38,417 nucleotides of DNA from UBA5070 sp035913415 (GCA_035913415.1 JAMIIV010000006.1:1-38417); one strand, 5' to 3'. Shown: positions 24,267 through 32,944, counted from the stretch's first letter. The notes: generated by a model not told the origin, from the letters alone. Translations and numbers: made by a program.

Positions 24267-25394
24267 CTGAGCGTCTCCCTGTACGTCCATGCGCCCTTCT
24301 GCGAACGCAAGTGCGCCTACTGCGACTTCGCCTCGCGGGAAGGGGCGCCGGGCGAAGAGGCCGCTTGGATCGGGAGGATCGTCTCCGAGCTGCGCCTGCG
24401 CGGCACGGAGGCAACGGTCCCCCTCGATACCATATTCTTCGGAGGTGGCACGCCGTCGGCCCTCTCCGACGACGTGCTCGCTTCGTTGTGCGCGGCGGTT
24501 CGCGACAATTTCCGACTGGCTCCTGGTTTCGAATGGAGCGTCGAGGCCAACCCCGCGAGCCTCACTCCGACCAAGCTCGGCATCCTCCGCGACCACGGCG
24601 TGGGTCGCGTTTCGCTGGGGGTCCAGTCCTTCGATCCGGCCCTGCTTGCGGTCATGGGGCGGGCGCACGACGCCCACCAGGCGGCCGAGGCCCTGGACCT
24701 GGTCGCGTCCTCCGGCCTGCGCTGGAGCGCCGACCTGATCTTCGCCCTTCCCGGGCAGTCTCCCGAGCTCTTCTTCGCGAGCCTGGAACGCCTGCTGGAG
24801 TGGGATCCCTCGCACGTCTCGTTCTACGGGCTATCGTGGGAGCCCGGCACCCCCTTCCGCAAGGCCCTCGACGAAGGACGCCTGCACGAGGCCTCCGAAG
24901 ACGACTGGGAGACCATGTACACGGGTGGGGTGGAGCGCCTGGCCCGCGCCGGGATCGCCCGCTACGAGGTCTCCAACTTCGCCCGCCCCGGCGACGAATG
25001 CCGCCACAACGAGGCGTACTGGAAGACGGATTCCGTCTGGCTGGCCGCGGGCAACGCGGCCCACGGCTACCGGCCGTGGACGCGCTGGCGCAATCCGCGC
25101 GGACTGTCCGCCTGGTCGGCCTGGGCCGATCGCGGCTTCCCCGTATCGGAGACGGCGCCGGAGGTCCTCACCCTCGAGGAACGCTGGACCGAGGAATGGT
25201 TCCTGGGTCTGCGCACCGCGGCCGGGGTGGATCCGGCGCGTCTGTCCGAGGTCTACCCCTTCCGCCCTCCGGCCGAGCGCCTGGAGCGCAGGCTCCAGGC
25301 CGGACACTTGGTGGCCGAAGGGACGCGGCTGCGTCTGAACGGCCCTGGATGGATGCTCCTGGACGCCATCGCCGCGGAGCTCTCTTCGGTCTGA
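24267..25394 (+). CDS. hemW: HemW-like radical SAM protein (heme chaperone family)
   Basis: Codes for 375 residues in the oxygen-independent coproporphyrinogen oxidase-like family. The cluster motif is C12-x3-C16-x2-C19 (CERKCAYC), followed by DTIFFGGGTPSAL, SVEANP, VSLGVQSFD, SADLIFALPGQ, HVSFYGLSWEPGTP, EVSNFARPGDECRHNEAYW and the C-terminal HemW domain. HemW proteins bind heme and probably deliver it rather than oxidise coproporphyrinogen. The likely start is CTG at 24267 after GGGGAG with a 6-nt gap, giving an N-terminus that fits the family. The nearest in-frame ATG (24129) would overlap ftsZ by 107 nt. It follows ftsZ by 31 nt and may be in the same transcript. Confidence 0.9.
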   Translation: MSVSLYVHAPFCERKCAYCDFASREGAPGEEAAWIGRIVSELRLRGTEATVPLDTIFFGGGTPSALSDDVLASLCAAVRDNFRLAPGFEWSVEANPASLTPTKLGILRDHGVGRVSLGVQSFDPALLAVMGRAHDAHQAAEALDLVASSGLRWSADLIFALPGQSPELFFASLERLLEWDPSHVSFYGLSWEPGTPFRKALDEGRLHEASEDDWETMYTGGVERLARAGIARYEVSNFARPGDECRHNEAYWKTDSVWLAAGNAAHGYRPWTRWRNPRGLSAWSAWADRGFPVSETAPEVLTLEERWTEEWFLGLRTAAGVDPARLSEVYPFRPPAERLERRLQAGHLVAEGTRLRLNGPGWMLLDAIAAELSSV

Positions 25395-25398
25395 TCCG

Positions 25399-27027
25399 TC
25401 AGGGCAGCAGGAGCGATCCGGTGGAGGCGCTTGCGCCGTCGCGGAATTCGAAGGCGGCCACACCCGGGGTGAGCCCGCGGAGGTCGAGTTCGGCCACGGC
25501 GCCGGTTCCTTCCGCCGTGCGCAACACACGCCCGTCGAGTCCGCGCAGGCGCAGCGTCCACCGGCCGGAGGCCGACTCCAGCCGCAGCATGCCCTGCACG
25601 CGAGACACCCGCGCGGCGCGGGGCTGCACCGCGGTACCCGCCTGGTAGAATTCGAGCCAGTTGAGGTTGGCCAGTTCGGAGGTCGCGCCTTCCGAGGTGG
25701 CGAAGGTGACACGCAGGGTGGAGGTTCCCGCCGGGAGCGTCACGGTGGTGTCGATGGTGGTCCACACTTGCAGATCACTGGTGTTGGGAATCCGGAAGCC
25801 GCCGATCACGGTGGTTCCCGCCCGCAGGACCGCGGTCGAACTGTCCTTGGCCGAGGCCACGCGGGCCCGCACGCGCCAGGCTCCGGCCTGCGCGACCCGG
25901 ATGCGCCATTCGGCCCAGTCCCCGGGTTCGATCCAGCCGAGGTTTTCGCCGGCGCCCGAGTCGCTGGACGGTTCCAGTTCCAGGCCGGTGCGCACCAGGG
26001 CCTTGGAGCCCGGGATGCGACCCGGCACGTCGAAGGTGTCGATCGGAGGGGGGACGGTGGGAAAACCCGCCTGGGTGCGCAAGAGGGCCCGAACCCAGTT
26101 GCCGGATTCCGACAGGACGTCGGTGGACCATCCGCCGTAGCGGCTGGCGTTGGGCTTCAGGGCCGCCGACGTCTCTTCCTTGTCGGCCACCGACCAGTTG
26201 GCCCAGGAAATGTGGTTGGAGTCGAGGAAGCCCAGCCACTTGTTGGTCTCGACGAAATCCAGCGTTCCCGTGCCCGAAGACTTCGAGGTGCCCCATTCGG
26301 ACACGAACAAGGGGAGTCCGGCGGCCACAGCCTTGCGGGCGCGGTCGCGGTAGGAGGTCTTGTGCGTTCCCGAGTAGAAATGGAGGGTGTACGCGACGTT
26401 GGTGGCCTTGATCGGGTCGGCGGCGGCGCTGTCGACGTCCTGGCACCAGTTGGGTGTGCCCACCAGGATCAGGTTGTCGGGATCGATGTCGCGGATGGAG
26501 GCGATGATGGATTCCGCGTAGGGTTTGACGGTGTCCCCCCACGAGACCTTCACCGGTTCGTTCCAGATCTCGTAGATCACGTTGGGAAGGTGGCCGTAGC
26601 GGCGGGCCGCGCGTTCGAAGAAGGCGCGGGCCTCCTCGGGATGCTGCGAGGCGGTGTGGTCGTGCCAGTCGATCACGACGTAGATGCCGTTGTCGACCGC
26701 GGCCTGGACCACCTCGTGGAGACGGGTCGCGTTCGATGTGGTATCGAGCAGCCATCCACCGGCGTTCTCCACCCCGACGGCGGCGCGGATCAGCGAGATC
26801 TTCCAGTCGTCGGCCATCCACTTCACGGCGCGGGCGTTCCAGTACTTGGGCATCCACATGCTCCAGAACATGCTCATGCCGCGCAGTTGGACAGGAGATC
26901 CGGTCGAATCGACGATCTTGGGCCCGTCCACGGACAAGCGTCCGTGCTGTTCCACGGGTGTCGCCGCCAGGCTGAGGGTCGCCGCTGTCGCCACCAGGAT
27001 CGACAGGGCTCGGATGGTCTGCTTCAT
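25399..27027 (-). CDS. Secreted GH5 endoglucanase with CBM6-like module and C-terminal sorting-like domain
   Basis: Codes for 542 residues. ATG at 27027 with GGAGG 7 nt upstream, then a signal peptide (1-21). The GH5 catalytic domain (about 25-320) has the acid/base glutamate E157 in YEIWNEP and the nucleophile E244 in LFVSEWG, so a retaining beta-glucanase, most likely a cellulase. Residues about 331-461 (GENLGWIEPGDWAEWRIRV to NLNWLEFY) look like a family 6 carbohydrate-binding module. Residues 470-542, with GLDGRVLRT and LDLRGLTPGVAAFEF, resemble type IX secretion or Por-type C-terminal sorting domains. It would degrade beta-glucans outside the cell or at its surface. The regulator gene upstream on the same strand suggests substrate control. 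Confidence 0.92.
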   Translation of the reverse strand: MKQTIRALSILVATAATLSLAATPVEQHGRLSVDGPKIVDSTGSPVQLRGMSMFWSMWMPKYWNARAVKWMADDWKISLIRAAVGVENAGGWLLDTTSNATRLHEVVQAAVDNGIYVVIDWHDHTASQHPEEARAFFERAARRYGHLPNVIYEIWNEPVKVSWGDTVKPYAESIIASIRDIDPDNLILVGTPNWCQDVDSAAADPIKATNVAYTLHFYSGTHKTSYRDRARKAVAAGLPLFVSEWGTSKSSGTGTLDFVETNKWLGFLDSNHISWANWSVADKEETSAALKPNASRYGGWSTDVLSESGNWVRALLRTQAGFPTVPPPIDTFDVPGRIPGSKALVRTGLELEPSSDSGAGENLGWIEPGDWAEWRIRVAQAGAWRVRARVASAKDSSTAVLRAGTTVIGGFRIPNTSDLQVWTTIDTTVTLPAGTSTLRVTFATSEGATSELANLNWLEFYQAGTAVQPRAARVSRVQGMLRLESASGRWTLRLRGLDGRVLRTAEGTGAVAELDLRGLTPGVAAFEFRDGASASTGSLLLP

Positions 27028-27100
27028 CAATGTCCTCCACGAGATCGTACGCTGACATGGTCGCTGCGCGCGGCGGGAAGGACGCAGGGTTTTCGAGGTT

Positions 27101-27123
27101 CGTTTCCGTTTTTCCAGGAAACG
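27101..27123. promoter_or_regulatory. Candidate operator palindrome upstream of the cellulase gene
   Basis: CGTTTCC (27101-27107) and GGAAACG (27117-27123) are exact inverted repeats around 9 nt, with a TTTCCAGGAAA palindrome inside the right part. It lies in the 110-bp gap between the regulator stop (27138) and the cellulase start (27027). A dyad of this size suits a dimeric LacI- or GntR-type repressor. A weak terminator of the regulator gene is the alternative. Confidence 0.4.
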
Positions 27124-27137
27124 CAACAACGGTCCGC

Positions 27138-28379
27138 TCAGGTCCGGGAAACCACCCGGGTGGTCGAGCCGCGGGCGACCAGGGCTCCTTCGATGCGCAC
27201 CACTCCGGCCCCCACCATGGGATGGACCAGGTGGCGGACCATGGCCTCGGCCAGTTCCTGCTCGCCGAAGCTCCAGGACGTGAGTCCCTGGTCCTGCCCG
27301 CGATTGGAGTCGTCGAAGCCGGCGATGGAGACCTGGTTGGGCACATCGACCCCGTGTTCGCGCAGCCAGCGGATCGCCAGAAGCGCCTGGTTGTCGTTGG
27401 AACAGACCCAGGCCGTGGCGCTCCGATCCTCGAGCGCACGTGCGAAGAGCGGCTCGAGGGTCTGCAGCAACAGCTCCTCGCGCAGCAGGATGGTATGGGC
27501 GGCGACGATGTCGGCCAGCCGGTGGGCCAGGAAGGGGGCACGAGAGCCCAGCCGCGCGGTCACGGGAGCGATCAGCTCCGGGGGGCGTTCGGGAGCCACC
27601 AGAGGATGCAGCAGACCGTCCACGGCCAGGGGAACCACGGTCCCTTCCGGCTCCAGGGCCGACCGGAGGCTCTCGAGCCGACGACGCGACCAGTGGGCGC
27701 CGTGGTACACCGAGAGGAATACGACCCGTCGGTGCCCCAGCTCGCGAAGGTGGATTCCCACGCCACGTCCCGAGGTTCCCAGATGGCCGTTGTCGAAGAT
27801 GCGGGCCCGGCTGGCCGAAAGATCCGATCCCTGGATCCCGCCTTCCCCCCAAAGGGCGGCCGGCTTGCCGCTGCGGGCCAGTCGTTCGGCGAGCACCGGA
27901 CCCTCCCCGGACATCCGCCAAGGGCAGAGCACCGCGCCGAAGGCGTCCTTCAGCAGGGTGGACAGGTCCGTGGCGGGGAAGCCTTCCAGGAAGATGCGTC
28001 CTTCGGTATCGACACCGGCCACCCGCAGGTGGAGGCCGTCGCGTCGGCAGGCCAGGTCGAGGTGCCGCCGCAGGCGCATCTCGCGCTCGGATTCACCGGC
28101 GATGGTGCCGTCGGGTCCGCACGCCGAGAGCCACAGCACCCGCGCGGAGGGCCCACGGACGGTCGAGGTCGGTACGCGGAAGCCCCGGGCGGCCGCCTCC
28201 AGTTCTCCCGAGGCCTCGAGCTCGCGCAGGGCGGCCCGGAAGGTGGGGTGGGAGGTTCCCCAGGCGGCGGCATCCGTGATGCCGGTACGCAACGCGTCTC
28301 CGGGGCGCAGGCGACCGGAACGCAACGCCTCGCGGAGGCGGTCCGCCACTTGTCTGCGTCGATCGGGAGGGCGAGCCAT
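27138..28379 (-). CDS. GntR-type HTH / LacI-type ligand-binding transcriptional regulator
   Basis: Codes for 413 residues. The N-terminal 75 residues form a GntR-like winged helix (RRRQVADRLREALRSGRLRPGD, then THPTFRAALRELEASGELEA, with GFRVP at the wing). The remainder (about 80-405) resembles the LacI/periplasmic-binding fold: REMRLRRHLDLACRRDG, GVGIHLRELGHRRVVFLS, AWVCSNDNQALLAIRWLREHGVDVPNQVSIAGFDD. This AraR-like architecture usually binds a sugar. The gene lies directly upstream of the cellulase on the same strand and 36 nt after the YgiQ gene, so a role in sensing a cellulose-derived sugar is inferred. No clear ribosome-binding site is seen. Confidence 0.88.
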   Translation of the reverse strand: MARPPDRRRQVADRLREALRSGRLRPGDALRTGITDAAAWGTSHPTFRAALRELEASGELEAAARGFRVPTSTVRGPSARVLWLSACGPDGTIAGESEREMRLRRHLDLACRRDGLHLRVAGVDTEGRIFLEGFPATDLSTLLKDAFGAVLCPWRMSGEGPVLAERLARSGKPAALWGEGGIQGSDLSASRARIFDNGHLGTSGRGVGIHLRELGHRRVVFLSVYHGAHWSRRRLESLRSALEPEGTVVPLAVDGLLHPLVAPERPPELIAPVTARLGSRAPFLAHRLADIVAAHTILLREELLLQTLEPLFARALEDRSATAWVCSNDNQALLAIRWLREHGVDVPNQVSIAGFDDSNRGQDQGLTSWSFGEQELAEAMVRHLVHPMVGAGVVRIEGALVARGSTTRVVSRT

Positions 28380-28415
28380 CTCCGAATCGTAGCATCGTGC
28401 CGCCCGGGCCGGGGA

Positions 28416-30194
28416 TCACCTCCGGACGGGGCGTCTCGGACGGGTTCCGTCCTCGCGGGGGCCGCTCCCGCCGAGGGAGCGCGGCCGTGGTGGGGTGAAA
28501 CGCGCCGCACCGGGGACGGCGACGGCCTCCTTCTGCGCCCTCCGACGACCCCCGTCCCGCTCCACGAACACGGGGTTTCCCGAGAACGGATCGATTCCGG
28601 TCGCGTACATCACCGTGCTCCAGGTGCCGGGCGTGGGGGTGAAGATCTGGACCTGCTCGGGAGACAGACCGAAGCGGTCGCGGGCGAAATCGCCCATCTC
28701 CCGCATGTCTTCCAGCGAGCACCCGGGATGCGCGGCGATCACGTAGTAGGTCAGGAATTGTCGTTTTCCCGCCTTGGCGGAGGCCTTTTCGAAGCGGTCC
28801 TTGAAGTCGAGGATGGTGTCCAGGCCGGGTTTGCCCATCAGGCCCAGGATCCGGTCGTCGAAATGTTCGGGGGCCACCTTGAGCTGCCCCGAGACGTGGT
28901 GCGCGGCGATTTCCTCGATGTAGGCGTCGCCGAATTTCTTGTCGTCCATGACCAGGTCGGTGCGGATGCCCGAGGCGACGAAGACCTTGCGGATGCCGCT
29001 CATCGCGCGCAATTTCCGCAACAGCCTCAGGTGATGTTCGTGCGTGACGGGCATCGCCGGACAGGTGGTGGGGCACACGCAACGCTTGTGTTCGCACGAG
29101 CCTTTCTTGATCTTCTTGCCGCACTCGTAGCCGTACATGTTGGCCGTCGGGCCTCCCACGTCGGCGAGGATTCCCTTGAACTTGGGATGGGAGCGCATGC
29201 GGTCGACCTCGCGCACCACGCTTTCCTCGCTGCGGCTCTGGATGGTCAGCCCCTGGTGGACCGCGATCGCGCAGAAGTTGCACTCGCCGTAGCATCCGCG
29301 ATGGGTCATGACGGAAAAACGCACCGTCTCCCAGGCCTTCACGGGGCCGTGAACGGCTTCCCGGGGGTGTGTTTCCAACTCCCAGGCGATGTCGCTGAAA
29401 TGGTCGATCTGCTCGGTCGTGAGGTTGGGCGCGGGTGGATTCTGCACCAGCCAGCGGTCTCCGTGGCGCTGCGCCAGCTTCTTCCCGCTGACGGGGTCGC
29501 TGTGCTTGTAGAACTGGCGGAACATCTCGACGTATTTCGATCGGTCCGCTGCCACGTCGTCGTAGGAAACGATTTCCAACGCGTCGTCGGGGCGCTCGCG
29601 TGCGATCCGGCAGGTGCCGCGCAGGTCGTCGACGGACTGCCCGTCGCGCAGGCGGCGCGCCAGCTCGATGGTGGTCCACTCGCCCATTCCGTACACCAGA
29701 AGGTCGGCCTTGGCGTCGAAGATCAGGCTGCGGCGCATCCGGTTGTCCCACCAGTCGTAGTGGGCCACGCGCCGCAGCGAGGCCTCGATGCCGCCGATCA
29801 CCACCGGGGCCGTGCCCTTGAACGCGCGGCGGATCAGGCCCGCATAGGCGATGCTCGCCCGGTCGGGGCGGCGGGTGTTCTCGCCGCCGGCCGTGAAGTC
29901 GTCCTGGTGGCGTCGTTTCCCCGAGCTGGTGTAGTTGGCGACCATGCTGTCGACACATCCGGCCGAGACACCCCAGAACAGGGACGGTTCCCCCAGGCAG
30001 GCGATGTCGTCGATGGTGTCGATGCGGGGCTGGGAGACGATCCCGACCCGGAAACCTTCCTTCACCAGCACCTGCCCCACGACCGCCGCTCCATGGTAGG
30101 GACTGTCGATGTAGGTGTCGCCTGTGACCAGGATCACGTCCAGCCCGGTCCAGCCACGCCGACGAACCTCTTCAGGAGTGGTGGGCAGAAACAT
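28416..30194 (-). CDS. YgiQ family radical SAM protein
   Basis: Codes for 592 residues from ATG at 30194 (MFLPTTPEEVRRRGWTGLDVILVTGD). A TTG at 30230 preceded by GAAGGAG with a 4-nt gap is a real alternative and would add 12 residues. Seen: an N-terminal B12-binding-like or UPF0313 region (GVSAGCVDSMVANYT, VIGGIEASLRR), the radical SAM motif CYGECNFC (C-x3-C-x2-C), SDLGGPTANMYG-like ADVGGPTANMYG, extra cysteines in CEHKRCVCPTTCP that may bind a second cluster, and GQLKVAPEH. The reaction catalysed by the family is unknown. It leads the minus-strand group, with the regulator and cellulase following. Confidence 0.93.
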   Translation of the reverse strand: MFLPTTPEEVRRRGWTGLDVILVTGDTYIDSPYHGAAVVGQVLVKEGFRVGIVSQPRIDTIDDIACLGEPSLFWGVSAGCVDSMVANYTSSGKRRHQDDFTAGGENTRRPDRASIAYAGLIRRAFKGTAPVVIGGIEASLRRVAHYDWWDNRMRRSLIFDAKADLLVYGMGEWTTIELARRLRDGQSVDDLRGTCRIARERPDDALEIVSYDDVAADRSKYVEMFRQFYKHSDPVSGKKLAQRHGDRWLVQNPPAPNLTTEQIDHFSDIAWELETHPREAVHGPVKAWETVRFSVMTHRGCYGECNFCAIAVHQGLTIQSRSEESVVREVDRMRSHPKFKGILADVGGPTANMYGYECGKKIKKGSCEHKRCVCPTTCPAMPVTHEHHLRLLRKLRAMSGIRKVFVASGIRTDLVMDDKKFGDAYIEEIAAHHVSGQLKVAPEHFDDRILGLMGKPGLDTILDFKDRFEKASAKAGKRQFLTYYVIAAHPGCSLEDMREMGDFARDRFGLSPEQVQIFTPTPGTWSTVMYATGIDPFSGNPVFVERDGGRRRAQKEAVAVPGAARFTPPRPRSLGGSGPREDGTRPRRPVRR

Positions 30195-30409
30195 GGGAAC
30201 TCTGGAGGTGGGATCGAGACATTCTCTCAAAATACTCCTTCGGATGAAGGAGGTGTTGACCGGTGCGTCACCGTAATCGGGGACAGGGGTGGAAAAATTC
30301 CAGCGAAAATGGCAGAATCGTAAGAGATTGAATGTGTCCGCAGGGTCTGTCCAGGGCCAGGCGGCGAACTCACCCCCTCTCATCGTCGCTCTCCGGAGAC
30401 TGCCACGCC

Positions 30410-30622
30410 ATGTCTGCCCCTACCATTCAGCCGTCCGAACCAGGCGGTCTGTCCGCGATCTCGGGCAGCTCCAGTCTGGTCGCCTTGCGGGGGCGTCACC
30501 TCCACTTGGCTGGCTCCTACGAGATCGACGGCATTTTGGTGGGCGCCTACGTGGACGACAGTGATCTCCGCCGCTTCCGACACGTCGCCGGTCGGCAACC
30601 TCTGCCCGTTCCGGAAGTCTGA
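30410..30622 (+). CDS. Small hypothetical protein (70 residues)
   Basis: A short frame ATG(30410)-TGA(30622) in the gap between ygiQ and the TIGR02147 gene. GGAG lies 11 nt upstream, farther than ideal. Codon third positions are GC-rich. The product (SSSLVALRGRHLHLAGSYEIDGILVGAYVDDSDLRR region) looks protein-like rather than random. No signal peptide and no recognised family. It precedes the TIGR02147 gene by 78 nt and could be cotranscribed. The upstream AT-richer stretch (30285-30335) is a plausible promoter zone. Confidence 0.4.
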   Translation: MSAPTIQPSEPGGLSAISGSSSLVALRGRHLHLAGSYEIDGILVGAYVDDSDLRRFRHVAGRQPLPVPEV

Positions 30623-30700
30623 GCGGGATCCCCCGTCGCCGTCGCTGCGGGATTCTTCCGTAACGGCCACCGACGTCAAAGCGTATCTTCCGGGGCGAAG

Positions 30701-31582
30701 ATGGACTCGATCTACCGCTATTCCGACTATCGAATCTTCCTGCGGGAATGGTTCGAGAGCGAGAAACTCCATCGTTCGGCGTTGTCGTATCGCTGGTTGG
30801 GCGGAAAACTGGGGGTCGATGGTGCCGCTCTGGTCCGGGTGTTCCGCCAGGAACGGCATCTGCACGAAAAGCATGTCCCGACTCTGTGTCAGGTCCTCAA
30901 ACTCGGCAAGCGGGAAGCCGAATACTTCGGGATTCTGGTGCTGTTCTGCAAGGCTCGCTCTCCCCAGGAGGTCCGTACCCACTTCGAGCGCCTGATGGCG
31001 TTGCGCGACGTCGGCGCGCGCGAACTGGAGGCCGAACAGTACGAGTACTATCGGCGCTGGCAAAATTCGGCGCTTCGCGCCTTGCTGTCTTTCCTGCCCT
31101 TCGAGGGGGATTGGGAGGCTTTGGGGCACCGGTTGGAGCCGCCCCTGACCGCCAAGGAGACGCAGTCCTGCATCGAGACGATGTGCCATCTCGGATTGCT
31201 GCGCCGCAACGAAGCCGGGAGCTTCGAGCCCACCGATCCCGTCATTTCCAGCGGCGATTCCTGGAAGACCTTCGCGGTCCGCGATTTCCAGCTCCAGACC
31301 ATCGAATTGGCTGCGCGCTCGTTGCTTCGCCATCCGCGCGAGCGGAGGGACATCTCCACACTGACACTCAGTCTGCCTGCCGAACGGCTCGAGGATCTCC
31401 GGGAGATGCTCCGCGAATTCCGAGGGCGGGTCCTGAAGTGGGCCGCCGCACAGGAGCCGCACGACGGGGTGTGGCAACTGAATCTCCAACTGTTCCCACT
31501 GACCCGGGAATGTGAACCTGCTGCGGTGGTGGAGGATATCGTCCAGCGGGACAGTGGCGGGGAACGTACCTTTCCGGGATAG
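30701..31582 (+). CDS. TIGR02147 (DUF4423) family protein
   Basis: Codes for 293 residues. The N-terminus (MDSIYRYSDYRIFLREWFESEK, then RWLGGKLGVDGAALVRVFRQERHL) is the characteristic opening of the family first described as a paralogous set in Fibrobacter succinogenes, with an HTH-like segment at about residues 20-50. Residues 60-110 (QVLKLGKREAEYFGILVLFCKARS) and the later YYRRWQNSALRALLSF and LSLPAERLEDLREMLREFRGRV blocks also fit. The family is probably regulatory but its function is unproven. The stop (TAG) is directly followed by the ATG of a lipoprotein gene, so the two are almost certainly co-translated. This gene is the best phylum marker in the window. Confidence 0.9.
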   Translation: MDSIYRYSDYRIFLREWFESEKLHRSALSYRWLGGKLGVDGAALVRVFRQERHLHEKHVPTLCQVLKLGKREAEYFGILVLFCKARSPQEVRTHFERLMALRDVGARELEAEQYEYYRRWQNSALRALLSFLPFEGDWEALGHRLEPPLTAKETQSCIETMCHLGLLRRNEAGSFEPTDPVISSGDSWKTFAVRDFQLQTIELAARSLLRHPRERRDISTLTLSLPAERLEDLREMLREFRGRVLKWAAAQEPHDGVWQLNLQLFPLTRECEPAAVVEDIVQRDSGGERTFPG

Positions 31583-32692
31583 ATGAACATCCGCCGCCTC
31601 CTCTCCAGGTCTCTTGCGTTGCCCCTGACTCTCGCCGGGATCGTGGGTCTGGTGGCCTGCGGCGAGTCCGAGCGCGTGGCAGGCAGTACCGCGGCCTCCG
31701 AGACCACCAACGGATTCCAGTCCCGCGTCACCGACACCCTCGGGCGTCCCGTCGGCAAGCTTCGTGTCTCCCTGCTTCCCGTCGGTGCCTGGAGTGATTC
31801 CAACGCCGCGATTTCGGGCATCCAAACCGATTCCGTGGGTCTGGTCCTGATGGCCGGCCTGGATTCCGGCGAGTACCGTGTCGAAATCACCGACGATACG
31901 TTGGGCGCATCCTTCTCCCTGGTGGTCGTCCCCGACGGACGTTTGCAGTTCCAGGAGGTTCGTGTCCGCCCTCTGGCGCATGTGAAGGGACATGTCCAGT
32001 TGCCCGCAGGCGCGCAGCGAGCCTGGATTCAGGTGCTAGGAAGTGTGGGCGGAGTCTGGACCGACACCCTCGGACGTTTCGATCTCCCGGTCGCCACCGG
32101 ACTCGCCCCCATCGTCGTGCGTGCCGTGACCATCCTGGACACCCTCCCGTTGGGCCAAGACACCTTGTTGCTCGCCCCGGGCGAAACCAAGCAGCTTGGC
32201 CTCCTGCGCGACCCCTTCCGCGTCGCGTCCCTCACCTTCGGTCCGGTGCCGGGCGTCTTCGAGAATCCCGTCATGGCCTCCATCGCGACCAAAACGCCGC
32301 AGGCGCGTATCCACTACACGCTCGACGGCTCGCTGCCCACCACGGCATCACCGGTCTTTTCCGGTGTCCTGGACATCCAGAAATCCACCCTCATCCGGGC
32401 CATTGCCGTCAAACCGGGATTGCGCTCGTCGCCGCTGGACAGCGCGTGGTTCCGTATCCGCGTCCGGCCGGTCGAGTTCCATCCTCTTTCCGGCAATCCT
32501 CTCAACGTCTGGCTGGCCTCCACCACCTACGGCGCCCGGGTCCATTGCACCATGGATGGCTCCACGCCCACCCGGCAGTCCCCTCGTTGCGACACCATCC
32601 AGGTGGTGCGTACGGGGTGGGTCAAGGCCATCGGTGTCATGGAGGGCTTGGAAGACTCCCGGGTCGACAGCGCCTGGTTCCGGGGCCCTTGA
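31583..32692 (+). CDS. Lipoprotein with two chitobiase-C-terminal-like repeats
   Basis: Codes for 369 residues. A signal peptide ends in a lipobox (L23-V-A-C26), so the mature protein is lipid-anchored. Residues about 45-130 resemble a carboxypeptidase-regulatory-like beta sandwich (VTDTLGRPVGKLRVSLLP). Two repeats follow, about 217-292 and 295-369, each with the RIHYTLDGSLPT / RVHCTMDGSTPT core and an xAIAVKPGL / KAIGVMEGL end, matching the CHB_HEX_C_1 domain seen in chitobiase and many surface proteins. Each repeat closes with DSAWFR. No catalytic domain is present. It is coupled to the TIGR02147 gene, and a hairpin follows its stop. Confidence 0.85.
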   Translation: MNIRRLLSRSLALPLTLAGIVGLVACGESERVAGSTAASETTNGFQSRVTDTLGRPVGKLRVSLLPVGAWSDSNAAISGIQTDSVGLVLMAGLDSGEYRVEITDDTLGASFSLVVVPDGRLQFQEVRVRPLAHVKGHVQLPAGAQRAWIQVLGSVGGVWTDTLGRFDLPVATGLAPIVVRAVTILDTLPLGQDTLLLAPGETKQLGLLRDPFRVASLTFGPVPGVFENPVMASIATKTPQARIHYTLDGSLPTTASPVFSGVLDIQKSTLIRAIAVKPGLRSSPLDSAWFRIRVRPVEFHPLSGNPLNVWLASTTYGARVHCTMDGSTPTRQSPRCDTIQVVRTGWVKAIGVMEGLEDSRVDSAWFRGP

Positions 32693-32710
32693 ACCGCGTC
32701 CGTTTCCGGG

Positions 32711-32734
32711 CACGTTGACCTGCCGGTCAACGTG
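32711..32734 (+). terminator. Hairpin after the lipoprotein gene
   Basis: Perfect 10-bp arms CACGTTGACC (32711-32720) and GGTCAACGTG (32725-32734) with a TGCC loop, 19 nt past the stop. No T-run follows, so it may act as a terminator only weakly or stabilise the transcript end. Confidence 0.5.
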
Positions 32735-32898
32735 AATCCCCCAAGGTCTGTGGCGGATTGTTCCAACAGAGACGATCTTCGAGCTGTTGGAGGTCGCGCT
32801 CGCCCGTGATCTTCAGCCGCCACCTATGGGAGTTCGGAACGTTTCTGCCATTGACCGGGACCCCGGCAGGCGTTCCGCTCCCGGTGGTCCCCGCGAGC

Positions 32899-32928
32899 GA
32901 AACGGCGGTTCTTCGGAGCCGCCGTTTC
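32899..32928 (-). terminator. Strong hairpin with TTCG tetraloop after the XRE gene
   Basis: GAAACGGCGGTTC (32899-32911) pairs with GAGCCGCCGTTTC (32916-32928), with one G-T wobble, around a TTCG loop. It lies 17 nt beyond the stop of the minus-strand XRE gene, between it and the convergent lipoprotein gene. It probably terminates that gene, or both genes. Confidence 0.6.
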
Positions 32929-32944
32929 CGTTCGAGGAGTCGGC

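Noticed and set aside
27030..30323. A 1097-codon plus-strand frame opposite the regulator and YgiQ genes
   Set aside because: Composition is that of a codon-complement shadow, and both minus-strand genes have strong family motifs.
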